Shown here: positions 1 to 9,370 of the stretch, piece by piece
Position numbering within the stretch: the stretch's first letter is position 1
How the letters are laid out: each line of letters opens with the position of its first letter
Origin: Chara braunii
Taxonomy: Eukaryota; Streptophyta; Charophyceae; Charales; Characeae
Reading direction: 5' to 3'
Length of the DNA stretch: 24,394 bases
Assembly: GCA_003427395.1 (NCBI GenBank)
Contig: BFEA01000181.1
Location: 1,377,689 to 1,402,082 of the forward strand
Notes under the pieces: generated by a model
The model's database searches: none
What the model was told of the DNA's origin: nothing
What the model saw: the letters and a program-made list of their open reading frames with translations, nothing else
Made by a program: the position numbers and the translations under genes

Positions 1-425
1 AGTTCTTCTTCTTCCTCTTCTAAGTCCACCATCTCTTCTTCCCCTCTCACCACCTGACTTCTCAGTATCAGCGGACTACTACAGAGAGAGAGAGTTGTGA
101 CTTGAGACTTGACGACATTGGATCCAGACTCGACATTGGGATTCAGACATTTTGACGAGGGACTATTTGGGCCTGTGCCGAAGACTTGGTGTTGACGATA
201 TTCCCATCTTCCCCTCTTCTTCGTCTAACCCCCCTGTTCTTCGTCTGTGTATGGTTGGGGCTGGCGCATTCTTCCTGTGTAAGCACCAGACCCCTTAACA
301 CCATGGAATGATGATGAGGATGTATGTTCAGGGCTGCATTGCAATATTGATTGTCCGGATCATTGATATCTAAGTTTTCCGCTGCGCTATCTTGTACTTT
401 GTTAGAGAGGTCGGTTCTTGTTCTG
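1..425 (+). repeat. Direct repeat copy 1 (LTR-like), cut by the window edge
   Basis: This stretch reappears in the same orientation at about 3405-3815. Shared blocks include the CT-rich opening with TTCTTCTTCTTCCTCTTCT, the AGACTCGACATTGG block, the TTCGTCTGTGTATGGT block and CTTGTACT near the right edge. The copies diverge after about 425. The length, and the PBS-like site beyond the second copy, suggest LTR sequence, but no TG start or target duplication can be defined because the copy is truncated at base 1. The overlapping short open frames show no recognisable protein. Confidence 0.6.
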
Positions 426-1800
426 GTGTGCACCTTTACAGTATGCAACAGTGGGACTTGCGGCTGTTTCGACATTCGGAATCCAAGACTTCGACTTTGT
501 GTCTTTGCCACTGTGTCTGCGTCCGTCGAGTCCCTCAGTCGTGTCGAGTGAGTGAGTGTGTGTGTGCTCTCACTCTCTCTCTCCTCTCCCTTGGCTCTCC
601 CTGTCTCCCTCAGCCTCGCACTCGTTACAGTTGTGGCCAGGTAATCAACTTTTAGGCAATCAATCAGGTTCTGAAAATCTGCTGGTTGTTGGTCAGATTA
701 TCAGTAAGTGTTGGCTATCTGAGCGTGAGGGTATCAGCCTGGTAATCAGCTTCTAGATAGCCAGCAAAATCCTGAAAATCATATTATTGGAGCGGAGATT
801 AACAGCAAGAGTTAGCTAGTGGAATGCAAGGGTATGAGCCTGGTAACCAACTTGGCTGAAGTCTGATTAATCTCTGCCTGGACCGGGTATCAGCTAGACT
901 ACTCAACTGCTGATCTGTGTATCTGGAAGCGTGATACGCAGATACATCCCTGGGATAAGGTAGGATCTGCCACGATCTGTATATGGGACTCAGGCTATCA
1001 TATTCAGTAATAACGCTTCAGACAATAGGATCATGTGTAGGGTAGGTCTATCCGAGTAGGGTTTAGTCACAGACAGAGTCCCACTTTGATCAAACATTTT
1101 GGGGCAATGTTGGGACAGAGCCCAGTGGATACAGGAGTCAACAGTTCTCTAGGTAAGGTTCATAACAATAGCGATACAAGTATGCAACCATTAAGAAGTA
1201 CAGAGAATATCTGACTTCTACCTGTGAGAGCAATCAATCGAGACAGTGTGTGAGAATATTAAGTAAGATCTGCACGGATCATACTTTCTCTCAACACAGG
1301 TCATCTAACAGTGAGTGCAGATCATTGTCAGATAATACGTGCAACTCGAAGCATACACAAGCGTGTAGTCAGAAAGGCTTCAATGGGAACCCACAACGAA
1401 ATTCTTGTCAGACTACAAACAAGCTTGGGGCAGATTCATTTTCAAAAGAAGATGAATTCAGTCCAATCAACATTTGTCTATCAGCGGTGTTTGAGAAATG
1501 GAACCCGCCAGGAATTTAGCGAATTCTTCCTCAAGCACAGGTGATGTACAGGCAAGTCAAGGTGATCAGGTACAGAATGAGGCCCAACGTGGCTGATCAC
1601 ACAAGCACAATCAACAAACAAAACGTATTGGAATCTGACCCTGCTTTCATCAACAGGGGACTAAGTCAACAGGGTCTACTGCTAACTGCTTCAGGTTTCA
1701 GAGTCGTGGTGGCCCCTAGACGGGCAGTACTGAACAAAGTGTTGCCCTGCACATCTGAGGCAGACACCAGTGTTACATGCTGCGCCTGCAACAGGCTGCG
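426..1800. other. Anonymous non-coding stretch containing a 101-bp tandem
   Basis: Apart from the tandem at 636-895, I see no gene, RNA or mobile-element domain. A short inverted pair, GTATCTG and CAGATAC, lies near 920-945. Short open frames at 1250-1544 and 1541-1906 have no recognisable motif and no start context that sets them apart from chance. If 1-425 is an LTR, this could be internal non-coding retroelement sequence; that is inference. Confidence 0.4.
636..895 (+). repeat. Degenerate 101-bp tandem repeat, 2.5 units
   Basis: Units begin at 636, 737 and 838, each with GCC(A/T)GGTAA(T/C)CA. The first two share the order: GGTAA.CA box, then CTGAAAATC, then a TTGG/GATTA block, then a TGAG/GCAAGGGTAT end. 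Both spacings are exactly 101 bases. The third unit is partial. GGTATCAG or GGTATGAG recurs at 730, 831 and 885. No coding function is apparent. Confidence 0.6.
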
Positions 1801-2035
1801 CGGGCCATTTTCAGGCCCGTGTCGTTTTCAGCCCGAAAGCCTGAAAACAAGGGCCTACAGGAGCCTGAAAACAAGGGCCTACAGGCCCTGTGTCCTTTCC
1901 GCCTAAATCAGGGCCTTTCTGGCCCTGAGTCTTTTCAGACTGAAACTGAGGGCCATTTTCAGGCCCTCATCAGTTCGACCTGCCTTGAAACTCAGGCACC
2001 AGACCAGGGTTTTAGCTCAGGCCATTTTTGGCCTA
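1801..2035. repeat. GGCC-rich hairpin cluster with a 24-bp exact tandem
   Basis: Several perfect short hairpins lie close together: CGGGCC/GGCCCG around loop ATTTTCA (1801-1819), GGGCCT/AGGCCC around AC (about 1876-1889), AGGGCC/GGCCCT around TTTCT (about 1909-1925) and GAGGGCC/GGCCCTC around ATTTTCA (about 1950-1970). A 24-bp unit starting AGCCTGAAAACAAGGG is duplicated exactly at 1838-1861 and 1862-1885. Two hairpins have the same 7-nt loop, but the closing pair changes from C-G to A-T. Confidence 0.6.
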
Positions 2036-2244
2036 TTTTCAAGACAACCTTTGTTTGAGCTTCAACCCTTGGGTCTGGAACAATTTGGCATTGGCAAGAG
2101 CAGCCTCCTGGACGGGCCAGCACTATATTCCCGCCCTGCAGGCTGCAGGTAGTTCCTAGGTACTTCCCAGACACTTCGCGTGCAGTTCAGGAGGCAGGAG
2201 GTAGTCTTCAGGAGTCGGCAGCAGCACTCTGAAGGAGCGCTGCA

Positions 2245-3185
2245 GGAGTAATGCGAGGCCAAGGCCCAGATGAGCCCCTTTTTGGCCCTGTCATGCGATA
2301 CGTCGGCCGCCCTAAGTGAAGGCAAGCTCGACGAGGGCCTGAGGGCCCCATTTCGGAAGCCACGCAACTGAGGAAAATTCAGGCAGTTGCGCAGCGCCAG
2401 TTGGTTGAGAGCAACCAGGTCCAGGCCGCCTGTTTGCATGTATGCAATGAAGGCCCTGGGCTGGATACAGGATATAGGCCAAACATAGGCTGAGGGCAGT
2501 TGGGCACAAGTAACCACCACAGGCCCTGGGCCTGATTCGTTTGGACTGGGCCTCAGCCTACCTGGGCCTACCGGAAGCTTCTGGACCGGGGCCCAATACC
2601 GCAGCACAGTACGCAGGCGCAGGCCACTTCAATATGGGGAAGGGCCTGCCTACGCATTGAACATTCGGGCACTGGCTGCTTTGTGCGGAAGCGCTGCTGC
2701 GCTATCGCCTGCAAGGCTCACGCGCTCACGGGCGAGCTGGAAGAAGCAGGCAGCCATAGCCGAGCTGTGCTGCTGTATGCTGGATGGGGCGCATGGTGGT
2801 CCTTGGGTGCAAGTGGCAACTGTGAGTTGGGGAACGAGGTTGTGAGTGATACGAGAGACATACCTGGTGCTTGAAGCGTGCGGCATTGGCCGAGATCTGC
2901 TCGTACTTCGGGGAGCTGTTGACGTCATCAGCAGCATTGTAGAGTAGGCTAGATAGGATCTGCCATCTGTAGTCTGGGCGCCGAGCGCCAGATAGGATAT
3001 CAACATTGGTTCTTCGTTGATGATGATGATGAGACTATTCCAGCATTGTCAATTATGAGCTTTTGGTGTGCTCTTATTTGGTGAAACTCGTGGTGCAATT
3101 CCGCTTTTGGTTGGAGGTCACGACTTTCTGGTCTAATGTGCTGTTTGATTGCTGAAGTTCGCTATTGCTCATCATCCTTGCAGTA
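2245..3185 (+). repeat. Left arm of a large diverged inverted repeat
   Basis: The reverse complement of this segment matches 4250-5190 along nearly its whole length. Anchors include the block around 2945-3015 (TAGGCTAGATAGGATCTGCC and the following CTGTAGTCTGGGCGCCGAGC) and its complement around 4440-4520, the AAGCTTC(C/T)GG(T/A) block at 2573 and 4857, and the AACTGGCGCTGCGCAACTGC block at 5033 against its complement at 2383-2402. Identity is perhaps 75-80 percent by eye, with indels. The minus-strand open frames of 181 and 118 codons in this arm are broken in the other arm, so I do not call them genes. Confidence 0.75.
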
Positions 3186-3404
3186 GTAGTAGCGTTAGCA
3201 GTAGTCTTCAGCGCTGGGCGCTGGTAGGAGCTAGAGTAGTACTGGAGAGAGAGAGAGATTGTGCGGAGGCCAGGGAGACTGACCTGCAGCGCCATAGCTC
3301 CAGCTTCGTATTTGAGGTACCTGCAGCATAGCGCCATCTTCACCGGTTAGTACCTGGCACATGAGAGAGAGAGAGAGAGGGAGAGAGAGAGAGAGAGAGA
3401 GAGA
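3186..3404. repeat. Spacer with GA microsatellite (3363-3405)
   Basis: Between the left inverted-repeat arm and the second direct repeat lies unremarkable sequence with a short GA run at 3246-3258 and a longer (GA)n tract at 3363-3405, broken by one GG. There is no coding signal. Confidence 0.7.
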
Positions 3405-3986
3405 GTTCTTCTTCTTCCTCTTCTCAGTCCACCATCTCCCTCTCACCCTCTCGCTATCTGACTTCACTGCATCAGCAGACTATGAGAGAGCGGGCTTGAT
3501 GACATTTGGATCTAGACTCGACATTGGACTTCAGACATTTGACGAGGGGTTATTTGGGACTTGTAACGAAGACTTTGTGTTGACGACATTCCAATCTTTC
3601 CCCTTTTTTCTTCATCCGATCCCCTCCTCTTCGTCTGTGTATGGTCTGGACCTGGCGCGTTCTTCCTGTGTGTAGTGCCAGGCCCCTTCATACCTTGTGA
3701 TGAGAATGATGTATGTTTGGTCTGTACTGCGACATTGATTGGGCAACTCATTGGTATTCTAGCATTCTGCTCTGCTGTCTTGTACTACGCGAGGGAGGTC
3801 AGTCTCGGTCAGGTCAGGACTTGTATCTAAGTTTTCCACTACGCTTTAAAGCACCATTTTTGTATGTATCAGGATGTACACTGCTTGTTGAGATTCTACG
3901 AGCACTGCATTATCCATTCAGTCCTTTTCATCACATTGCGGATCCTCGGATATATATATGTACATCGCCCAACTGGGCATGTAACA
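3405..3986 (+). repeat. Direct repeat copy 2, probable LTR 3' end
   Basis: 3405-3815 matches 1-425. The unmatched remainder runs to GTAACA at 3981-3986, immediately followed by a PBS-like sequence. This is the arrangement expected at a 5' LTR end (terminal CA, then PBS 2-5 nt later). The LTR start is not located, so this could also be a partial or solo LTR. Confidence 0.5.
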
Positions 3987-3988
3987 GT

Positions 3989-4000
3989 TGGTATCGGAAC
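3989..4000 (+). promoter_or_regulatory. Primer-binding-site-like sequence (initiator-Met tRNA type)
   Basis: TGGTATCGGAAC matches 10 of 12 positions of the initiator-Met PBS common in plant LTR retrotransposons (TGGTATCAGAGC). It begins 2 bases after a GTAACA terminus. No gag or pol follows, because an inverted-repeat arm comes next, so the element is truncated or non-autonomous. Confidence 0.5.
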
Positions 4001-4249
4001 ACTGCACGTGAATCAGGACAACCTGATCTGACACATGTGCGGGGACTAAGTAGCTGATTGGTCTTGATTGATTGATTAGAGCACACTAGTTAGCCCCCCA
4101 AATCACGATTTTGACCTCAATGCCGAAAATGAATTTTTTTTTCTTTTCTTGGATTTTATTTTCCCGCTATTTCTGTTGTGGAAAATCGCAATAGCACAAC
4201 ACCTGAAATTTCCGTTTTCATTTTTCTTTTGAAAATTCAAAATTTTGTT
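4001..4249. other. AT-rich anonymous spacer
   Basis: This stretch includes a TTGATTGATTGATTAG run, a CCCCCC/T-rich switch and self-complementary AT blocks such as TTTTGAAAATTCAAAA at 4226-4241. Similar AT-rich sequence (TTTTGAAAATTTCG) resumes at 5194, after the right inverted-repeat arm, so the arm may have inserted into an AT-rich block. No gene is seen. Confidence 0.4.
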
Positions 4250-5190
4250 GTTAGAAATCCGGAATGCAAGGAAGATGAGCGATAGCGAACTTCAGAAATC
4301 AAACAACATCATACACACAAGACCAGATAGTCGTGACCTTGAACCAACAATAGAATTGCATGACGAGTTTCACCAAATAAGAACACACCAAGAACTCATA
4401 ATTGACAATGCTGGTAAAGTCTCATCATCATCATCAATGAAGAACCAATGTTGATATCCTATCTGGCGCTCGGTGCCCAGACTACAGATGGCAGATCCTA
4501 TCTAGCCTACTCTACAATGCCGCCGGATGACGTCAACAACTTCACCGCAGTACGAGCAGATCTCGGACAATGTCGTCGCTACTAGCACCAGGTATGTCTC
4601 TCGTATCAGTCACAACCCCATTCCCCAACTCGCAGATGCCACTTGCACCTAAGGACCACCCTGCGCCACACCCAGCTCACAGCAGCGCAGCTCGGCTATG
4701 GCTGCCTGCTCCTTCCAGCTCGCCCGTGAGCGCGTGAGCGCTGGCCAGCTTCAACGCAGCAGCGCTTGCGCAACATGCAGCCAGCACCCGAATGCCCAAA
4801 GCGTGGGCTGGCCCTTTCCTGCGTGCGTGCAGCCTGGCTGTGCTGGGCCTTGGCCCAGAAGCTTCCGGTAGGCCCAGGGAGGCTGAGCCTCGGACCAAAC
4901 GAATTGGCCCAGGGCCATCGACAGTTACTCGTGCCCAACTACCCACAGTTTGAGTTGAGGTTGCTAATCTCGCCCAGGGCCTGACTCAGATGCATTTGAT
5001 AAAGGAGATCAGGGCCTAGGCGCTTCCAACCAACTGGCGCTGCGCAACTGCCTGCATTTTCTCCAGTTGCGAAGTAGTCCAAAATAGGCCTCTTAGGGTC
5101 CGTCGGGCCTGCCTTCGCTTAGGGCGATCGACGCTGTTGCAAATAGGGGCCCAATAGGGCATATCTAGGCCTTTGCCTCGCAGGAATATC
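4250..5190 (-). repeat. Right arm of the large inverted repeat
   Basis: This is the reverse-complement partner of 2245-3185, in the same block order: the CGATAGCGAACTTCAG block, a CATCATCATCATC run, GATATCCTATCTGGCGCTCG, the GCCCGTGAGCGCG block, AAGCTTCCGGTAGGCCCA, AACTGGCGCTGCGCAACTGC and GCCTTTGCCTCGCA. A perfect internal hairpin CTGGGCC/GGCCCAG lies near 4838-4853. The two arms are best read as two insertions of one interspersed repeat in opposite orientation. A transcript across both could fold into long imperfect dsRNA. Confidence 0.75.
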
Positions 5191-5608
5191 TTTTTTTTGA
5201 AAATTTCGATTTCCTTTTGGAATTTCCCGTTATTTTGAATTTTCGAAATTCGTCTTTTAAAAACGGTACGGGAAATCCCTCGTGCAGGTATCATTCTCCA
5301 AACTGTGTGTACTCTCATGTGAGTAATTCCGAATATTTTGCTGTATTTTATTTTCGGAATTCTTTGTCGGATAATCATTTGCAGTCTGAAAGTTCAAAAA
5401 AAAAAATCTCATTAGTAATTTCGCACTTAAGGGGGAATTGAGAGGCCTATTGTTGCAAACGAGTATTTTTTCTCTTCTCTATCTGTCTCCGGGTACCCCC
5501 TGCTGCGGCATTGGTGAGTTCCCACGTGAGCAGACCACATCAGCACACTACGTCAGCAGGCCACGTCAGCAACAGGCCGGAAGTTCGGACGAGGCCTATC
5601 TGGCCCCC
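5191..5608. other. AT-rich block and leader upstream of the gypsy gag
   Basis: 5191-5440 is AT-rich with no match seen to sequence 3' of the gypsy element, so no 5' LTR could be assigned. 5530-5575 carries several C(C/T)AC(A/G)TCAGCA motifs (for example at about 5537, 5549 and 5561), resembling the 31-bp array at 13.8 kb. An open frame runs in from 5438, in frame with the gag N-terminus. Confidence 0.4.
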
Positions 5609-7128
5609 ATGTTGCTTCTGATTACCGAACCCGGGCAACGGTCGGATGCAGTAGCAGCCGCAACAAAGAAGAAGGCAGAGGACGCCGAGAAGGCACTTCT
5701 GGTGGCAATCGAACAGCAGCGCCAGCACGACGAGACAGCAACAAAGGCTGCCAATGAAGAACGAATTCAACGATGCGAGAAAATATTCAACGGAGAGCGA
5801 GCTTTGCTCACAATGGCAGCGGACTGGCGGGCCGAGGCCGAGAATGGCAAGATGGAAGATAGTGAAAACACCGTTAGGTTACCTGAAGTTAATTACGAAA
5901 GGCGCTCTACTCCTCTCCCATCTCACGGACCTCCTGGCAACATGCATTACACAGCAGGAGGCAAATTCATTCAATCTAATAGAAAATCACAGATATCCAC
6001 AGCCTCGTCAACGTGTTAGCTCAAGTCAGTAGCTGCCTACAGCAGCTGGAGCAACGACCCGTTGCCGCCCCCGATGCCATCTCGTCCAACACCTCCGATC
6101 GCCTTGAGGCATTGGAGATTGACGTCGGATCCCTCAAGGACGGCGTGCAATTACAGCAAACCGCAACGCAACAGTTGGAGCAGCGGATCTGTATTGCCGC
6201 CACCTACTCGAGCTCGGAACCGCGACGACTCCAAGGTTCGATGATCAGGATTCAGGAGATCTTCTGCGACTCGACAAAGACGAACCCGATTCCATGGTTC
6301 CGCAAGTTCGAGCTCAAGTTGCAGCTCCACCACGTCAGCGAACACAAGCACCACGCGTACTTATACTTCGGATCGGGGGGCGCGTGCCAAGCATGGTTGG
6401 ACAATATCTTGTTCAAGTACGGAGTGGTGGCTGCCGACTTGTACACCAATATCAACCGGGATGATATAAAGGCGGCGTGGCATAAGCGGTTCCAAGTAGA
6501 GCCGTCGGAGATAAAGGCAATGGCCAAGTAGATGATCTTCGAACAAGGCACGCTGCCGAGTGTTGACTGGATTGCCGAGCACCAACGCTTGACATCCGTC
6601 CCAAACATTCAAATGGGCTTCAAGGACGTCAAACACTACTTCATCTCGAGGTTGTGTCCGACGTTGGGCAATGCCTTGACTCACGTCGAGGACACCCTGA
6701 CGACAACGGCGGAGCTCTTCGACAAGGCTGCACAGATCATTGTCACGAACAAGGAGGCAAAGAACCTCCACCGTTCGTCTGCGGCAGGCCTGAGCAAAGA
6801 TCAATATCGGCCGAAAGCGGCCGTGGTCGTGGCGACAAAGCCAAACGACCAAACTAGCGAGGTCGTGTCTGCAAATGAAGGGGACAGATTGGCAGCCGTC
6901 CGGGATGGTGGCCGCCCCAGCAAAGGCCGAGGACGGGGCAAGGCGAACACAAACACCACATTTAGCCCCGGGCCCGACGCAGCAGCTCCAGCCCCATGGT
7001 CCCACTACGGTCTCTCCAAACAGGCGTACAAGGCACACACGAGATTCCGCTATTGTCTGTGGTGTAACAACGATCTCCACGACACAATGGGCTGGCCGTC
7101 GAAAGGCAAAGGCAAATCGGGAAACTGA
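5609..7128 (+). pseudogene. gag: gag (capsid and nucleocapsid), disrupted
   Basis: Gag would form the virus-like particle and bind element RNA. The N-terminal part (frame 2, from an ATG at 5609; an upstream in-frame ATG lies at 5438) is a charged, probably coiled-coil stretch with TKKKAEDAEKA. An apparent insertion near 5865-5900 shifts reading to frame 3 (LLLSHLTDLLATC), and a second shift near 6000 leads to frame 1. The capsid-like domain follows, with PIPWFRKFELKLQL, ACQAWLDN and AAWHKRFQV. It is cut by TAG at 6529 and resumes directly with MIFEQGTLPSVDWIAE. Near the C-terminus a zinc-knuckle remnant, CLWCNNDLHDTMGW, fits CX2CX4HX4C except that the last Cys is Trp. The frame ends with TGA at 7126-7128. 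Confidence 0.85.
7119..7125 (+). promoter_or_regulatory. Candidate -1 ribosomal frameshift site (G GGA AAC) before the gag stop
   Basis: In the gag frame the codons are TCG GGA AAC TGA, so GGGAAAC sits as X XXY YYZ, the canonical -1 slippery arrangement, directly abutting the gag stop. Slipping back one base enters frame 3, which stays open through 7868 and encodes the protease. Eleven bases downstream a 7-bp hairpin with one G-U pair can form (7137-7143 GGGAGTG with 7153-7159 CACTCTC, 9-nt loop). Unlike the other frame changes in this element, this one needs no indel to explain it. Confidence 0.6.
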
Positions 7129-8160
7129 GCACCGCTGGGAGTGACTCGACGACACTCTCCACGCCTTCGGAACCGGTCGCTTCCCGGGTGACCGCCCGTC
7201 GTTCCAAGGCACATGCGGAAGTCAATAGTTCTCCTCTTCTATTTCCTTATGAGGACTATGCTGCCCGGCTCATTCCCACACTGGGTACTCATGCTCATGG
7301 ACAAGACGTGTGTACGACATCTTCTTCGTCCGACAACGATGACTTTATCATCTTCAAGTGTTTTTTCACGGGATTCGGCGAGCAGTTCAACATAGAGGTA
7401 TTGGACCCGCTGACGCTCGAGGATTTTGCATGGCTTCCTCTCCTGACCACGGGCCGCTTGTCGGGACCACAATGCGCAGCATTATGTGCTCATCTTCACA
7501 CATACTTATCCTTCTATGCACCACCAACTTCGCCGATGGACGACGAAGCTGCAGTGGGGGACATCCTTGCGTATGTTACTAAGGCGGCCCCCGAGTTTCG
7601 CAAGCAGTGCTACGATGACAACAACGCACCGCTCCTCTATGTCTGCATCCAAGTTGGGCAAGCGTCCTTCAGCGCTTTGTTGAATAGTGGCGCGTCTCCC
7701 AATTTCATGAGCCAAGCCTTCATGAAAAGGGTTGGCCTTGGCATACGAGTTTGGAGGAAGGCAAACCCGATGGCGATCAAGTTGGCGGACAGAAGGACGC
7801 AACAACTTATCGATCGCTACATCGAGGCGTACCGGTGTATTTCGCACCTCGTGCATGCGAACCGGTGACGTTCGACATTTTGGACACGGACTTCGACATT
7901 ATTTTGGGAATGCGTTGGCTTGCAAGTGCGGATTACACGGTCAACTTCCACCGGCGGACTCTTACCGTTCCCGATGCTTTCGGTGCCGAAGTGCCGTGTA
8001 CTATTCCTTTCCCACACCCTTCGATCCGATGCGAAGTGGTGACGGCCAAGTCATTCAGGGCCACTTGTGCTTACGAGCAGCCCGACGAAATTGGCCTATG
8101 TTTCCTACGGACCATCGCTGTAGCCGACTCTTCACCCACGGACTTGTCTTTGGACCCATG
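7129..8160 (+). pseudogene. pol: pol N-terminal part with aspartic protease, catalytic Asp lost
   Basis: Frame 3 opens at the slippery site with no stop, and reads through a linker (STPSEPVASRV, then FPYEDYAARLIPTLG) to the retropepsin-like domain. The flap-side sequence PLLYVCIQVGQASFSALL leads to the active-site motif, here LNSGAS instead of the family's LDSGAS: the catalytic Asp codon is AAT at 7683-7685, so this protease should be inactive. A one-base loss near 7830 moves reading to frame 2, where the second half continues with PVYFAPRACEPVTFDI and the second retropepsin motif ILGMRWLASAD. The protease would release capsid and pol enzymes from the polyprotein. Confidence 0.85.
7137..7159 (+). 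promoter_or_regulatory. Hairpin downstream of the slippery site
   Basis: GGGAGTG pairs with CACTCTC around a 9-nt loop. The spacer of 11 nt from the slippery heptamer is a little longer than the usual 5-9 nt. A competing or extending stem (GGTC with GACC, about 7174-7193) could make a larger stimulatory structure. Only base complementarity supports this. Confidence 0.4.
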
Positions 8161-8960
8161 TGTGGTGCGGTTGTTTGACGAGTTCGTCGACATCTTCAAG
8201 TCACCTACCGGTATGGTGCTGGATCGACCGATCTCCCATGAGATCATTCTTGAGGCCGGTTCCGTGCCGCTCAAAGGTTGCATTTATTGCATGAGCGAGG
8301 AGGAGCTTACGGATTTCCGCATGCAACTTGATGACTTGTTGGACAAGGGCTGGATTCGCCCTAGTAGCTCCCCATATGGAGCTGCAGTTCCCTTCGTACG
8401 AAAGAAGAACAAGGATCCACGATTGTGCATCGACTATCGTAAGCTCAACGCGCAAATCGTCAAAAAAGCAGGGCCTCTTCCTCGTATCGACGATCTTCTT
8501 GAGCGATTGGGCAGCACAAAGTAATTCTCTAAGTTGGATTTGAAGTGGGGATACCATCAGATTTCGATCCGACCGAACGATCGCTATAAATCCGCGTCCA
8601 AGACGCGGTGTGGGCATTTTGAGTGGGTGGTCATGCCTTTTGGCCTCACCAACGAGTTTCGTGCGATGTTTGACTGGTTCGTGCTGGTCTGCTTAGACGA
8701 CATTCTCCTCTATAGCCGGACCGGAGGGCATCAGTCCGTTGTCGGACAAGATTCGAGGCATCCAAGAATGGCCGGAGCCGCGGAACGTCCCAAATGTCTG
8801 TTCGTTCCTTAGCCTTGTCGGCTACTACCAACGTTTCATCAAGGGATACTCGAAGATCGTGGCCCACTTGACCAAGCTTCAATGCGAGGACCGACCATTT
8901 GACTTCGGAGAGGATGCGCGGGAATCATTTTTGGCTCTCAAAGTCGCGCTATTATCTGCG
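8161..8960 (+). pseudogene. pol: Reverse transcriptase domain, deleted and mutated
   Basis: RT would copy element RNA into cDNA. Visible in frame 2: the linker LILEAG-like region, KGWIRPSSSPYGAAVPFV, the fingers motif LCIDYRKLNAQ (about 8423-8452), PLPRIDDLLERLG, then a stop TAA at 8522 replacing the Tyr of the usual KYFSKLDL. Reading resumes with [15 protein letters not shown] (first catalytic Asp kept), [14 protein letters not shown], and the palm motif CLDDILLYS, where the usual Tyr is Cys (8690-8692) but both Asp remain (8696-8701). About ten residues seem missing between FGLTN and the palm strand. About 40 residues of thumb are missing at 8722-8727, where the frame switches to 3 and continues with [18 protein letters not shown] and [18 protein letters not shown]. 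Confidence 0.9.
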
Positions 8961-9370
8961 GAGGTCTTGCGAATTTACGACCCGCTATTGCCAACGCGCG
9001 TCACTACGGATGCGTCGAACTATGGCATTGGTTCCGTCCTCGAACAACACGATGGCGTGGACTGGCACTCGGTCGAGTACTTCAGCAAGAAAGTGCTCGT
9101 CGTGCACTCCATTGATGATGCACGCAAGGAGGTCCTAGCCTTCGTTCACGCGCTCAAGCGGTGGCGGGACTTCCTCCTTAGTCGAAGTCAATTCCGATGG
9201 GTGAAGGACAACAATCCGTTGGTTTTCTACAAGACCCAAAACAACGTCAATAGCACCGTCGCCCGATGGATGGCTTTCATCGACCAGTTCGACTTCTTTC
9301 CCGATCACATTCCAGGGAAGTCTAACCATTTTGCGGATGCTCTTTCACAACGTCCTGATCATTGTGCCGC
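8961..9370 (+). pseudogene. pol: RNase H domain, best-preserved part of pol
   Basis: RNase H removes the RNA strand of the RNA-DNA hybrid during reverse transcription. In uninterrupted frame 3 I see TTDASNYGIGSVLEQHDGV (first Asp codon 9009-9011), the ARKEVLAFVHALKRWRDFLL segment (Glu), KDNNPLVFYKTQ (Asp) and PGKSNHFADALSQRPDHC (Asp), so the four acidic catalytic positions of Ty3/gypsy RNase H appear intact. The surrounding order matches the family, directly after the RT connection region. Confidence 0.88.

Noticed and set aside
2062-2607. 181-codon minus-strand open frame
   Set aside because: It is inside the inverted repeat and the partner arm has frameshifts and stops at the corresponding sites, so there is no sign of protein-level constraint.
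8721-8740. A genuine programmed frameshift in pol after the RT palm
   Set aside because: About 40 residues of the expected thumb are missing at the junction, so a deletion explains the frame change.
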